From a virus, in the IMG/VR virus record IMGVR_UViG_3300019360_000007, positions 1 through 64,000 of that record: 64,000 nucleotides of DNA. One strand, given 5' to 3'. The notes under the pieces were generated by a model. That model saw nothing but the letters and a program-made list of their open reading frames with translations. It ran no database searches and was not told the DNA's origin. The position numbers and the translations under genes were made by a program. Position 1 is the first letter of the stretch. Every line of letters begins with the position of its first letter. This document shows, one piece after another, positions 38,645-48,500 of this stretch.

Positions 38645-38917
38645 TCAGATTCGATGCTTGGCGATGGCGGCGACCATCGCCTCTTCCATGGCCTTCTCCG
38701 CCTCTTCTGCCGTTGCAGCACCGTTGTAGGCGGCCTCGGCAGCACGGTAGATCTTGGGAATGTCCATGATGTTGACCTGAACGCGCTGCCCGTGCTTGTA
38801 GTAGGTCTTCGAGATCAGCGCCTCGAGCTTCTTGCCCTTGAGCTTGGCCGTCGACTTGGCCCAGTGCTCGGACGCCTCGCGCAGCAGACGACGTGCTTCT
38901 TGGATGTTCGGCTTCAT
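38645..38917 (-). CDS. Small basic helical protein of unknown function
   Basis: Protein of 90 residues. Its ATG overlaps the TGA of the 515-residue upstream gene (ATGA). The first half is very basic (KSTAKLKGKKLEALISKTYY) with a Tyr-Tyr-Lys-His motif, suggesting nucleic-acid or polyanion binding. The second half is an Ala/Glu-rich helix (EEAEKAMEEAMVAAIAKHRI). No family is recognised. Confidence 0.68.
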   Translation of the reverse strand: MKPNIQEARRLLREASEHWAKSTAKLKGKKLEALISKTYYKHGQRVQVNIMDIPKIYRAAEAAYNGAATAEEAEKAMEEAMVAAIAKHRI

Positions 38918-40461
38918 GGCGTCACCTTCACGATGTCTCCGTCGAGATAGCGCTGCATGCGGGCCGAGTAGAGTCGGTCACCCTTGCCGCGGAACACGAC
39001 GAGGGACCGCGTGACCTTGGTGACCACGACCTCGTCTCCAGGGGCGTATGTGATCCCGGATCCGTAGTCGGCCAACCGCGTGAAGCGCATCCTGTCACCG
39101 ACCTTCGGAGGGTCCGGGAGCCTGAAGCCCTCCTCCCGCATCTGGAAGTAGCGGGGGAAGTACTGCCGGATGGTCCTCTCGTGCTCCTCGGGACGCCCAA
39201 CACGCGAACCCATCTTCCTCGCGGCGATATGGTCCCATTCCGGGTTCTCAAGGAACGGGATGCTGTAGGCGACGTCCTCCTCGTACCAGAAGGCACCGCC
39301 CCACACCTCGCCGTGCTTGATGGCGGCGGGGCTGAGCATCTTCCTCGCCACCGACGGAGCCACCCGCATCCCGCCGTGACCTGCCGTCGAGAACCAGGAC
39401 ACTCCGGGGACGATCTTGTACTCGGTCTGGGCCTGTCCCCACGGGGTCCTCGGCGCGGAACGGTCTCCGTCAGCCCAGTCTCGGTCGGCACGAGCGGTTC
39501 TCTCGTGCGCCTCCTTTCCATGGCGGAGGGCCCTGTCGATCAGCCCGGTGATCGCCGCTCTCTGACGCGGCGTGACGTCCTTGCCTTCCTCCTTCAGCCA
39601 CGCCCTCAGGTACTGCGCCACTCCGACGGCCTTCGGAGATCCAGGCGCCATCCGTTCCAGACGGATCTCCGTCGCCCGGATCGCCTTGTCGAGGCCGTCT
39701 CTCTCGATGGCGTCTAGCCACCTCCGGCCGGCCCGCAGGTAGACATCCTTCGGGACGTTCACCGCCTTGGCCACCACGTCCTCGGCCGCCCTGAGATAGA
39801 CCGCGCCATGCTGCGTCACTCCCCGCATCCCGAAGTCTGGATCGCGGACGTTCCCGCGTGGGTTCGTCCTCTCCGGCCCCTTCCAGCCCTTGGCCTTGAG
39901 GATGTCCCCGTTCTCCATGTCCACGAACGTGTGGACGCTCCGGCTGGAGCCCTCGTTCTTGACGATGCGCCAGTACTTCGGCCCGCGGTCGAGGGTGATC
40001 GTCGGCGGAGTCAGCTTCGGGTGGTGGGCGGCGAAGTACTTGTTGAGGGTCTCCTGGACCAGCTCGGCGTACTTCTCGGTCCGCCGGACGATCTCCTGAT
40101 CAAACGCCGCGCGCTTGACGAGACTGTACACGTCCCCCTCGTGCGGATCGGTCGATATCGTGATGACCTTGCGCTTGGCAAGAGCCCTGGCCGCCGACAT
40201 GATCTTCCCGAGGTTGAGTCGCGTGCTGCGAGCAAGGTCCGTGAGGCTCGCTCGACCAGAGTCCGCTCGTCGTAGCGCATCGAGGATGACATCCTGTCCG
40301 GCGGCAGCTTCCCGCGCTCTCGTGTCAGCATCGACCGACAGGAGGTCGGACGCCTCTCGTAGGAGGATCCGGGCCGTCATGACCCTCTCCGGGGACATCT
40401 TGCTCAGGAGATGCTTCTTGATCACTTGGCGAGCCTCCGTCACTTCTCTTCCGGCGGCCAT
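38914..40461 (-). CDS. DUF7007-like protein with N-terminal winged-helix region
   Basis: Protein of 515 residues. Residues about 45-115 resemble a winged helix-turn-helix (SLTDLARSTRLNLGKIMSAA followed by RALAKRKVITIS). A second region (about residues 150-200) contains YWRIVKNEG and FVDMENGDILKAKGWKG, a motif I associate with phage proteins of unknown function. Residues about 345-400 contain GVSWFSTAGHGGMRV and WYEEDVAYSIPFLENPEW. The HGG-containing stretch is the hallmark of a domain found in many phages and plasmids (the family I know as DUF7007), whose function is not established. The C-terminal 90 residues look like a small beta-barrel (YAPGDEVVVTKVTRSLVVFR). It is the first gene after the inserted endonuclease gene. 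Product could be a DNA-associated or virion-packaged protein. Confidence 0.72.
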   Translation of the reverse strand: MAAGREVTEARQVIKKHLLSKMSPERVMTARILLREASDLLSVDADTRAREAAAGQDVILDALRRADSGRASLTDLARSTRLNLGKIMSAARALAKRKVITISTDPHEGDVYSLVKRAAFDQEIVRRTEKYAELVQETLNKYFAAHHPKLTPPTITLDRGPKYWRIVKNEGSSRSVHTFVDMENGDILKAKGWKGPERTNPRGNVRDPDFGMRGVTQHGAVYLRAAEDVVAKAVNVPKDVYLRAGRRWLDAIERDGLDKAIRATEIRLERMAPGSPKAVGVAQYLRAWLKEEGKDVTPRQRAAITGLIDRALRHGKEAHERTARADRDWADGDRSAPRTPWGQAQTEYKIVPGVSWFSTAGHGGMRVAPSVARKMLSPAAIKHGEVWGGAFWYEEDVAYSIPFLENPEWDHIAARKMGSRVGRPEEHERTIRQYFPRYFQMREEGFRLPDPPKVGDRMRFTRLADYGSGITYAPGDEVVVTKVTRSLVVFRGKGDRLYSARMQRYLDGDIVKVTP

Positions 40462-40559
40462 TCGCCGCGCCCGAAGACCTCCAGGTATCCCTCAAACTTC
40501 GCGAGCATCCGCTCGTCGTCCGTGCATCTCGTGGGAGCCTCCTGGAACGGGATACCCAC
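40440..40559 (-). CDS. Possible 39-residue protein overlapping the next gene
   Basis: GTG at 40559 starts a frame reading MGIPFQEAPTRCTDDERMLA and ending GRGEWPPEEK, with TGA 22 bases inside the following 515-residue gene. Composition (acidic helix, aromatic end) looks protein-like and the overlap with the next start resembles translational coupling elsewhere in the window. GAGGAG lies about 14 bases upstream, rather far. It may also be the tail of a gene truncated when the endonuclease gene arrived. Confidence 0.4.
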   Translation of the reverse strand: MGIPFQEAPTRCTDDERMLAKFEGYLEVFGRGEWPPEEK

Positions 40560-40597
40560 GAGGGGGATATAGGCTCCTCACCGAGGGCTGGCCGGAC

Positions 40598-40696
40598 TCA
40601 GGTGCCCTCGTCGTCGGCGCGTGTCCTGCCGGACCGCAGACGACGGACCGGCATGTAGACGATAGGCTTGATGCCGAACCCGAGGCGGGCGGCCTC
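40598..40696 (-). pseudogene. Possible C-terminal gene remnant downstream of the endonuclease gene
   Basis: A frame without a proper start, bounded by TAA just upstream and TGA at 40598-40600, encodes about 32 residues (EAARLGFGIKPIVYMPVRRL then RSGRTRADDEGT). The peptide looks like a genuine protein C-terminus, but the rest of the gene is missing: immediately upstream is the stop of the zinc-finger endonuclease gene. This would be expected if the mobile gene replaced or displaced the 5' part of a resident gene. Chance cannot be excluded at this length. Confidence 0.3.
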
Positions 40697-40703
40697 TTAG
40701 TTT

Positions 40704-42404
40704 CTAACCGGAGATCTGGGCCCCGATGCGGGGCGGCTCAATGCCCAAGTCCAGGAGACGTCGCCTGAGAAAACCCTCGTCGAGCCCCTTCGGATCTGAC
40801 TGACGCACCACGAGTGTGGCGTATCCCTCCTCCCGAGCTCGCCGCAGTTTGAGAAGATCGAGCCGAACGCGACGCTCAAAGTTCTCAGGGACCTTGTGCC
40901 AGTACGGGATGAACTCCTCGTGCTGACGCCCGTGCGCCTCGACCAGGAGCTTCACGAGAGGAAAATAGCCGTCGTAGCGCAGAGGATAGTTGGTCTCCGG
41001 GTTCCTGATCCTCGTGTCCGTGTACTCCCACTCGTACGCCAGACCGCCGAGGACTTCGGCCACCCGGTCGAGCACCCGCTTCTGAAAAGCGAGACGGTTG
41101 CGGGTGGGGAGACCAAGCTGGCGGCAGTACCGACGGACGGCAAGTTGAGAACAGTCGCGCGCCTCGGAGGCTTCCGCCACGAGGACCCTGCCTGCGGAGT
41201 CCATGAAAGGGCGAAGTTGCTCCTCCGTAAGGTCCAACCGAAGCGCAGTCTTGTCCCTGATGACGGACCCTGTCGCCACGAGAAGGGACTGGGGAAACAG
41301 AGACTTGTAGGCCACATGTGCGTGGGCATTCTGGACGTGACTGTTCAAAGCCTCAGCCCTGTGGCCACACAGGCGGCATGTGACGTAGTCTTCGGGTTCG
41401 CACTTGCCTTCCCACTGGGCTTCGATTTCCTCAAGTTGGCGGGCGGCCCGGCAGTCATCACAGCGCGTCTCGTGCGTCTCGGGAGCAAGAAACGCCGACA
41501 CCTCGTGTAGGACGCGACAGTCGGGACACTCGATCTGCTTCGTAGCCCCCGCATGCGAGGACCTTTCCCATGACTCGGATTGCGCTTGAGACCTCCGCTC
41601 AGTCAAGGAATGCGCCCGGATCGGGACGTCGCCATGCTTGTTACGGTACTCGTCGGCCGTCAGCCCGTGCGCCTTGAGGTGCGTCGCCAGGGTCTCCCCA
41701 CGAAACTCGCACTCTCGGCATCGCACGTAGTCGTCGTTCTCGATCTTGTCGACCCACCGGAGGTCCTCCTGGCCGTCCCTCCAGACGCGGTGAGCCTCAT
41801 CCCCAGCAGCACAGCGATGACGCACGTGGGAGGCGAGTCCGCGTACCCCCTCGCACCGGAATCCACAAATCGGGCACTCCCGATCAGGATGACGCTCGGC
41901 ACCCCTGCACTCCGAGCACAGAAGCCGGAGAGAGCGCGCAATCGAAACTCGATTTGCCCGGTAGATCTCGCCGCACCCCGAACACAAGACGTCAATCTCT
42001 TCAAGATCCCGAGGGCCCGAACGCGCCTGATTGTGCGCTACCGCCTTACGACGTTGGAGGTCCCGCGCACGCCCCTGCATGAGGGTTTCGCCGAATTCCT
42101 CCCCCCACCACCGCCTGACGACCGAGAAGTGAACCCCCGTGTGCTCAGCCACGCTCTTGAGAGAAAGCTCCCCATGGAACATAGCCACCGCCGTGATTCG
42201 TGCCCGGTCGAGTTCGACGCCCTTGAGACGGCTCCTCTGGCCACTCTGGGCCGCTCTTTTACGGGCCTGCAAGCCCTCCTCGCCGTGCACCTCAACCCAC
42301 CACCCCCGGACTTGATCCCGAGGAATGCTGAGGGACTGAGCTGCGTCGACGAGCTTAACGCCCTCATCGAACATTTGGAGGGCGCGCTGACGGATGCCGT
42401 CCAT
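40704..42404 (-). CDS. Free-standing homing-endonuclease-like protein (zinc fingers plus Vsr/EDxHD-type nuclease)
   Basis: Protein of 566 residues. Residues 1-90 hold two helix-turn-helix units (DAAQSLSIPRDQVRGWW; KSVAEHTGVHFSVVRRWW). Residues 140-340 hold at least four zinc-binding units: CSGCGE...CSEC, a C2H2 unit CPICGFRCEGVRGLASHVRH, a Ros/MucR-like unit CRECEFRGETLATHLKAHGL, and CPDC...CDDC, then CRLCGHRAEALNSHVQNAH. The C-terminal domain (about 450-545) has a PD-(D/E)xK/Vsr-like core: RYDGYF, then LLVEAHGRQHE. This pairing of zinc fingers and EDxHD-like nuclease is known for mobile endonucleases such as I-Bth0305I. The gene lies directly after the sheath gene, breaks the structural order, and is somewhat less GC-rich. 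Its ATG follows a strong hairpin. It probably spreads by cutting endonuclease-free relatives nearby; substrate site is unknown. Confidence 0.8.
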   Translation of the reverse strand: MDGIRQRALQMFDEGVKLVDAAQSLSIPRDQVRGWWVEVHGEEGLQARKRAAQSGQRSRLKGVELDRARITAVAMFHGELSLKSVAEHTGVHFSVVRRWWGEEFGETLMQGRARDLQRRKAVAHNQARSGPRDLEEIDVLCSGCGEIYRANRVSIARSLRLLCSECRGAERHPDRECPICGFRCEGVRGLASHVRHRCAAGDEAHRVWRDGQEDLRWVDKIENDDYVRCRECEFRGETLATHLKAHGLTADEYRNKHGDVPIRAHSLTERRSQAQSESWERSSHAGATKQIECPDCRVLHEVSAFLAPETHETRCDDCRAARQLEEIEAQWEGKCEPEDYVTCRLCGHRAEALNSHVQNAHAHVAYKSLFPQSLLVATGSVIRDKTALRLDLTEEQLRPFMDSAGRVLVAEASEARDCSQLAVRRYCRQLGLPTRNRLAFQKRVLDRVAEVLGGLAYEWEYTDTRIRNPETNYPLRYDGYFPLVKLLVEAHGRQHEEFIPYWHKVPENFERRVRLDLLKLRRAREEGYATLVVRQSDPKGLDEGFLRRRLLDLGIEPPRIGAQISG

Positions 42405-42407
42405 GAC

Positions 42408-42442
42408 GAGTCACCCTACTAGAAGTAGGATGACTCGTCAAT
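42408..42442 (-). promoter_or_regulatory. 35-nt hairpin covering the ribosome-binding site of the endonuclease gene
   Basis: On the minus strand GACGAGTCATCCTACT pairs with AGTAGGGTGACTCGTC across a 3-base TCT loop: 16 pairs, only one of them G-T. The 3' arm ends 3 bases before the ATG and contains AGTAGGG, the only plausible ribosome-binding site. In a read-through transcript from the sheath gene the site would be buried; a transcript starting inside the hairpin would leave it free. T4 homing-endonuclease genes use exactly this type of control. Other readings: an inverted-repeat operator for the two helix-turn-helix units of the protein, or an end of the inserted element. No U-run follows, so a terminator is unlikely. 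Confidence 0.7.
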
Positions 42443-42531
42443 AGGACAGAATTTTTGCTCGTGAAGGCCCAATCGACACACCTCATTCACGACAAACGAC
42501 CCACCAAGGACCGAAATCGTGAATGATTACG

Positions 42532-45500
42532 CTAACCTCCGAGATTCGAGCGCAGGTTGAACGTGATCACAATATAGAGCAAAGGAAAAATCGGTTGGTA
42601 GAATGCTTCCACCTCCACAACGGTGGGGTCGTTCGTTGTGCGCGCCTGGATGCCGGTGAACGCCGCGATGATCTCGGCGTTCTTGAGCGCCTTCATGGTG
42701 GTCGCGAGCTGGCCCTCGATCTCGGACAGGACGCCCGGCAGGAACTTGATGCCGATGAACCTGTCGAGGTCGCGCCGCGCTGCCCTCTGGACCTCGTCGG
42801 CGATGGTGATGACCGTCGGGAGCTTCGTGAGGATGTTCGTCGGATCGGTCGTGAGTCCCTGCCGGACCCGGATGACCGTCCCCCGCTGCTCCATGACGGT
42901 GACGCCCTGCACGGCGACCTGGTTCTGCTCGACCGCGTCGAGTTTGCGGGCCAGCTCGTCGAACCCGACGATCCGAGCCCTCGTCCACGGGGTCGCCACG
43001 TCGATGTTCGGCGACGCCCTGTTGCCCGCCATGGCGGCCGCGAGGTAGGTACCGTCCACCAGGAACTGCTTGAAGTTCCCGAGCGCGTCCTGGATCGTCA
43101 GGGTGACGATGTCCGGGTACACGAGGCGGATGCGCGTGTTCTCGATCTGCTGCGCGATCCCGCCGACTTCCGTGGGCTGCGTGCCCGAGGCCACGCCGAT
43201 GATGCCGGTCCGCTCGGCGCGGAACCGGATGCTGGACTGGATGTCGCAGTGGTTGCTGAGCTGGAGGAACAGGTCGATGTCGTCGCCCCGCATCGGGGTG
43301 ATCGTGTCGAGCACCGCGCCTCCAGGCAGAGAACCGCGCAGGTCGTTGAGCGCGTCGCTGTAGCTCTGCGTGCTCGCCTGGTTGCTTCCCGGGATCTTCG
43401 GCACCTGCTTGATGCCGAGGACCACGGCTCCGTTGAGGAACGCCAGGAACGCCGCGAGGGAGACCTGGTTGTCCGGCGTCGTGTCCCCGTAGTTCCGCTC
43501 CACGGCCCTCTGGCTCGTGAAGAGCATCGTCTCGAAGTCCGCCGCCGTCTTCGCGTAGTTGTAGGTGATGAAGTAGGAGTCCCCGACGGCGGGCTCCTGG
43601 CCCCCGCGGTCGAAGGTCTCGACGATGGCCGTGTCGCCCTGCGGGATCGACGATCCCTCGGTGTTCGCCACGATCAGCTCGAGCCCGGAGATCGAGTTGA
43701 CCGGGATGTTCGCGTCGGTCGTGACGAGCTTGCGCACCTGGAACGTGAACGAGGCCCCGGCCCCCGTCGGGTAATCGGCCCCGCCCGTGCGCGGGAGAAT
43801 CGTGAACACGAGACCCGTCACCGTGTCGCGGTAGCTCTGGCTGATCATCCCGTCCTGGCCCACGCCGCTGTTGAAGCACGACGTGTTGGCCGAGCCCGAC
43901 CCGTCGACGGGGTCGCTGCTCGTGACGAAGAAGCCCTGGAACCCCGACTCTCCCGCGGCGCCCTGGCCTGACGTGACGCCGAGGCCCGTCCCGGTGAGCA
44001 GCCAGTCAGCCGTGGTCGCGGTCTCGAACAGGATGTTCGACGAGGACCCGAGCCCGACGATGTTGTTGGCCTGGCTCTCGATGAACAGGAACTCGTTGTT
44101 CGCCGAGTCGCGCTCGACTCCCGCGAGTGCCTGGGCCGCGAACCACGTCAGGTCAGGCATCTGGTAGTCGAGGATGGCCCCGTTGATCGTCGAGCTGTGG
44201 TGCATCATCAGCGCGGAGGCCACGAGCTCGGGATCGACCGTCGAGCGCGCCGCGGTCGCGCCCTCGGAGAACCCGAGCACGTTGTTGGCATTGCCGTTGC
44301 CGAGGGTGATGGCCGAGTTCGTGGTCACGATCCCGCTGACGAGGCGGATGCCGGCACCCTCCTGGGCCACCACGGAGGCCGGGAGACCGGCCCCGACCGC
44401 GGCGTCCTGGATCTGCTTGAGCACCGTGTTCGGGAACGTGATCGGTCCGAGCGGCACGTCGGCCTGTCCGGCCGCCGGGATCGCCGCGCCCACCGAGTCC
44501 TTGAAGACGACGGTGAACGCGGTCCCGTCGATGTTCACCTTCCAGACGTTGTTCTGCGGGTTCACGCCGCCCGACCCGTAGAAGCGCACGCGAGGCTGGC
44601 CATCGCGAGCGTCAGCGAAGGTACCGGCCGGGACTTGGCCGTCCTTGAAGCCGACCTCTCCGAACAGGGACGCGGGACGCAGCGTGGCCTCGATCCCGGC
44701 GAGGCCGACAGCCTTGGGCTGCAGGCCCGTCTCCGTGACCGCGTTCGTGCCCTGCGTGATCAGGCTCGTCTGCGCGACCTGGCTCTGCGGCTCCAGCGAG
44801 CCGGAGCCGGGGAGGACGCGGTTGCGCATGATGATCCGGTCGTAGATGAGCCGTCCCGACGTTCCCGACACCGTGAAGCGGCGCGCGATGTCGCCGTCCA
44901 CGATCTTGGTCTGCTCCTGGCTCGGCAACGCGTCCGTGGACAGGCCGCAGATGATGGCGAAGTCCTCCGCGACGGTGGCGCCGTCGAGGAATTCCCAGAC
45001 GCCTCCGCCGAGACCGGAGCCTCCCGTGAGTGTCGCGCCCGATACCGGCAGGCGGATGGCGGTCGAGCTCGCCAGGGTGATGAAGTTGCCCGTCGGACCG
45101 GGCACCGCCGCCGTGATGTCGACGACGGCCGAGGTGCCGCTCGAGTTGTCCGCGGTCACGATACCCACGAGCCCGTTCAGCGCGTCGGAGATGGCTGCCA
45201 CGAGGGACGACGCCACCTGCACCGTCGTCGCGCCGCCCACGAACGTCGCTCCCGAGACGGGCAGGCGCACACCGGTCGACGAGGCAATCGTGTAGGTGTT
45301 GCCGATCACGCCGGGCGTGTCGGACCAGACGGTCACCGTGGTGCTGGTGCCTCCCGCGTTGTCGGCCGACACCGCGGCCGCCAAGCCGTTGCCGAGGTCG
45401 TTGATGGCGGCCACGATGCTGCTCGCGACCGTGAGGTTCGTGCCCACGCCGCCCGCCAGCGTCGGACCGCTCCGGATGAGCCTCGTCGCGCTGCTGCTCG

Positions 45501-48500
45501 CGAGGACGATGGTGTTGCCGGCGTTCCCCGGCGTGACGGCCGTGATCGTCACGACCGCCGCGACGACACCGGTGAACACGAGGGCGGGGAGAGACGCCGT
45601 GATCGACGCCCCGAGCGAGGTGGCGACGGTGGTGTTGTCGCCCACGCCACCGAGCAGCGTGCCCGCCGAGAGCGTGATCCTCGTGGCACCAGTCGACTCC
45701 ATCAGCAGGATGCCGTTTCCGACGGTCCCCGGCGTGAAGGACATGATCGTGACGACGTTGCTGGTGCCGCCCGCGTTGGTCGCGACGACTCCTCCCACCA
45801 GACCGTTGCCCGCGTCGGCGATGGCTGCCACGAGACTCGTGGCGGCCGAGATGTCGTCGCCCACGCCTCCCGTGAGCGTCGCGCCGGAGAGCACGAACCT
45901 GCCCGCGGCGGTCGTGCTGAGCGTAATCGTGTTCCCCACGGCTCCCGGCGTGACGGCCGTGAGGACCATGGTCGTGGCCCCCGAAGACGTCGCGGTGACG
46001 TCCACGGCGAACGAGTTGGCGACGTCGTTGACGGCCGCAATCGCGTCGTCGCGCGCGGACGTGTTCGTGCCCAGGCCGCCCGCGAGCGTCGCGCCGGCGA
46101 AGGTGAGGCGCGCCGGCGCGGTCGACACCGTGGAGATGGAGTTGCCGCCGGTCCCGGGCGTGATCGCCCGGAGGTCCACCGTGGCCGACGTGCCGCCCGT
46201 GTTGTGCGCCTGCACCGTGCTGGTCAGGCCATTGAGAGGATCGAGGATGGCCGCAACGATGGCGGTGGCCGTCGTGATCTCGTCGCCGACGCCGCCGGCA
46301 AACGTCGCGGAGATCGTGACGGTGCCGTCGGAGGACAGGTTGGCCACGGCGTTCGCCGCCATGCCCGGCACCGTCCACGTCACCGTGACGTCGTTCGGAC
46401 CGGGGCCGACCGCCGCGCTCGAGAACGCGGCGAACGAGTTGAGCGGGTCGTTGAGGGCGGCCGCGATGTCGGCGGCGATGGCCGCCGTCGTGCCCAGCGT
46501 GTTGTCGTAGTCGTTCGCGCCCGGAGTACGAGGACCGCCGGCCGGGACGAGGACGTACGGACCACCCGCGATGGCGCCGGTGTCGATGGTGATCGTCGCC
46601 GACGAGGGGGAGGCCGTCACCGTGATCGTCGCCGTCGCCTGGGTGCCAGCATCGAAGTTCAGTCCGCCCGGCGTCGTAACGTTGTCCGCCGTGAGCGGGA
46701 TGCCGGCGATGGTGATCGTGTCCCCGTAGAGCACGCCCGTGCTCGGGAGCGCCGTGGTGACGACGGTCAACGTGCTGAGAGCACGCACGCCCGCGAAGAA
46801 GTCGTCCGCGCCCGAGGTGCGGGCGACGTCGACGGGAGTCAGCACGTTGCCGTTGAGCGTGAGCGTGTCCGCGGCGACGACCGGGTACGGGGCCGCCGAG
46901 GCCACCCGGACGCCGCTGAACCCGACGGTTCCGGTCGCGGCCGTGCCGACGTTGAAGTCGAGGCCACCCGGCGTCAGGGTGTTGCTCGCCGTGAGGGTCA
47001 CGGGGCCGCCACCGACGACGGACGTGTCGATGGTGATCGTGTCCCCGTACTGGACGCCCATTAGAGTGGCCGTGCCCGACGCACGGGTGCCGACGTCGAA
47101 CTCGTTCGCCGCCGGTGCCCCCGAGACGCCGAGGAACACTTGGCCGTCCACGGTGACCGTGTCGCCTGGGATCGGCCCGGCGACGGTGATGGTGCCCGTC
47201 GCGCGCGTGCCCTCGTTGAAGTTCAGGCCGCCCGGCGTCTGGGCGCCGGCCGCCGTGATCAGGACAGGTCCGCCGCCGGCATCGATGGTGAAGGTGTCGC
47301 CCGGCTGGACGCCCATCGGCATGAGCGTCGCGCGTGCTTGGCCCGTGTCGAAGTTCTGCGCGCCCGAGATCTGCGCGAGATCCCCCGTCAGGGTCACGCC
47401 GTCGATGGTGACGGTGTCTCCGAGAACCGCGAGGGCCGAGGTCACGGTCCCGGTGGCGAAGGTGCCGAGGTCGGTCGGGGTCGCCGAGAACGTGAACCGC
47501 ATGCCTCCGTCGGCGTTCGCCGTGCACGTGATGTCCATGCCGGAGAAGCTGGCGGGGAGCGCCCCGATGGCCGTCTGGAGCGCGGAGTCGACCGCCGCCG
47601 CCATGGTCGTCGGCGACGTGTAGGTTCCCGGGGCGATGGTCGCCGTGACGGGACCCGTGGGTCCGTTGGTCACGCCGGTGTAGTTGAAGACGAGCTTGTC
47701 GTAGCGCCCGGCCGTGATCACCGTCGACCCGAGGAACCTCGTCGTCCCGTCGAGGAAGGGGTTGTTGGCGACGAGCTTCGCCTCGGCGTTGATCGCCTCG
47801 ACGTACGCGTCGGCGTTCACCGCCGTCTGCGAGGGCACCGTGACGGTGACGACGACGCCGTCCACGGTGAACGACACGTTGTCGTTGATCCCGCTGAGGA
47901 TGTCGTAGGTCGTCTTGCCGGAGTCGTCGGTGTACTGGATCTCCTCGCCGAGCAGGCTCGCGTAGAACCCGAGCCCCTGGATCCCGTGCGGGGCGGAGAG
48001 GTCGATGCCCGCCGCTCCGCCCGCCAGCGCGCTGCTGTCGATGGTGAAGCGGGCCCGGTCGGACGCACCCGAGACGAAGAAGTACGGGCCGGCGCCCGGC
48101 ACCGTGAACTTGGCGATGGTCGCGTCCTTGTCCGCGAACTGGACCGTGACTGTCTCCTCGACCGGCCCCTGCGTGCCGCCCTCGAAGTGAACGTCGGGCG
48201 TGAGCTCGCTGCCGGAGGGGAATTCGATGGTCACGCCCGTGAGCGCGGGACCCTTGCTCCCGAACTTCGGCGTGTAGATCGGGTTGCCGTTCTTGTCGAA
48301 CAGGAAGTACGTGCCGATGCCCGACGGTCCGCTGGTCTCGACCTGGACCGTGTACTCCTCGTCGACCATGATGTTGTACCAGAAGGTCGCGAAGACGTCG
48401 GCACCCACGGGAACCGGGTTCTCGAGCGTGATGATCGTCCCCTCGACCTTGGTCACCGACACGGCGCCCCGGTTGAGCGCGTCCTCGATGCCGAACCCCC

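Noticed and set aside
42408-42442. Hairpin after the sheath gene as a rho-independent terminator
   Set aside because: No T-run follows on the minus strand and it lies 90 bases after the stop, directly at the next ATG; regulation of that start is a better fit.
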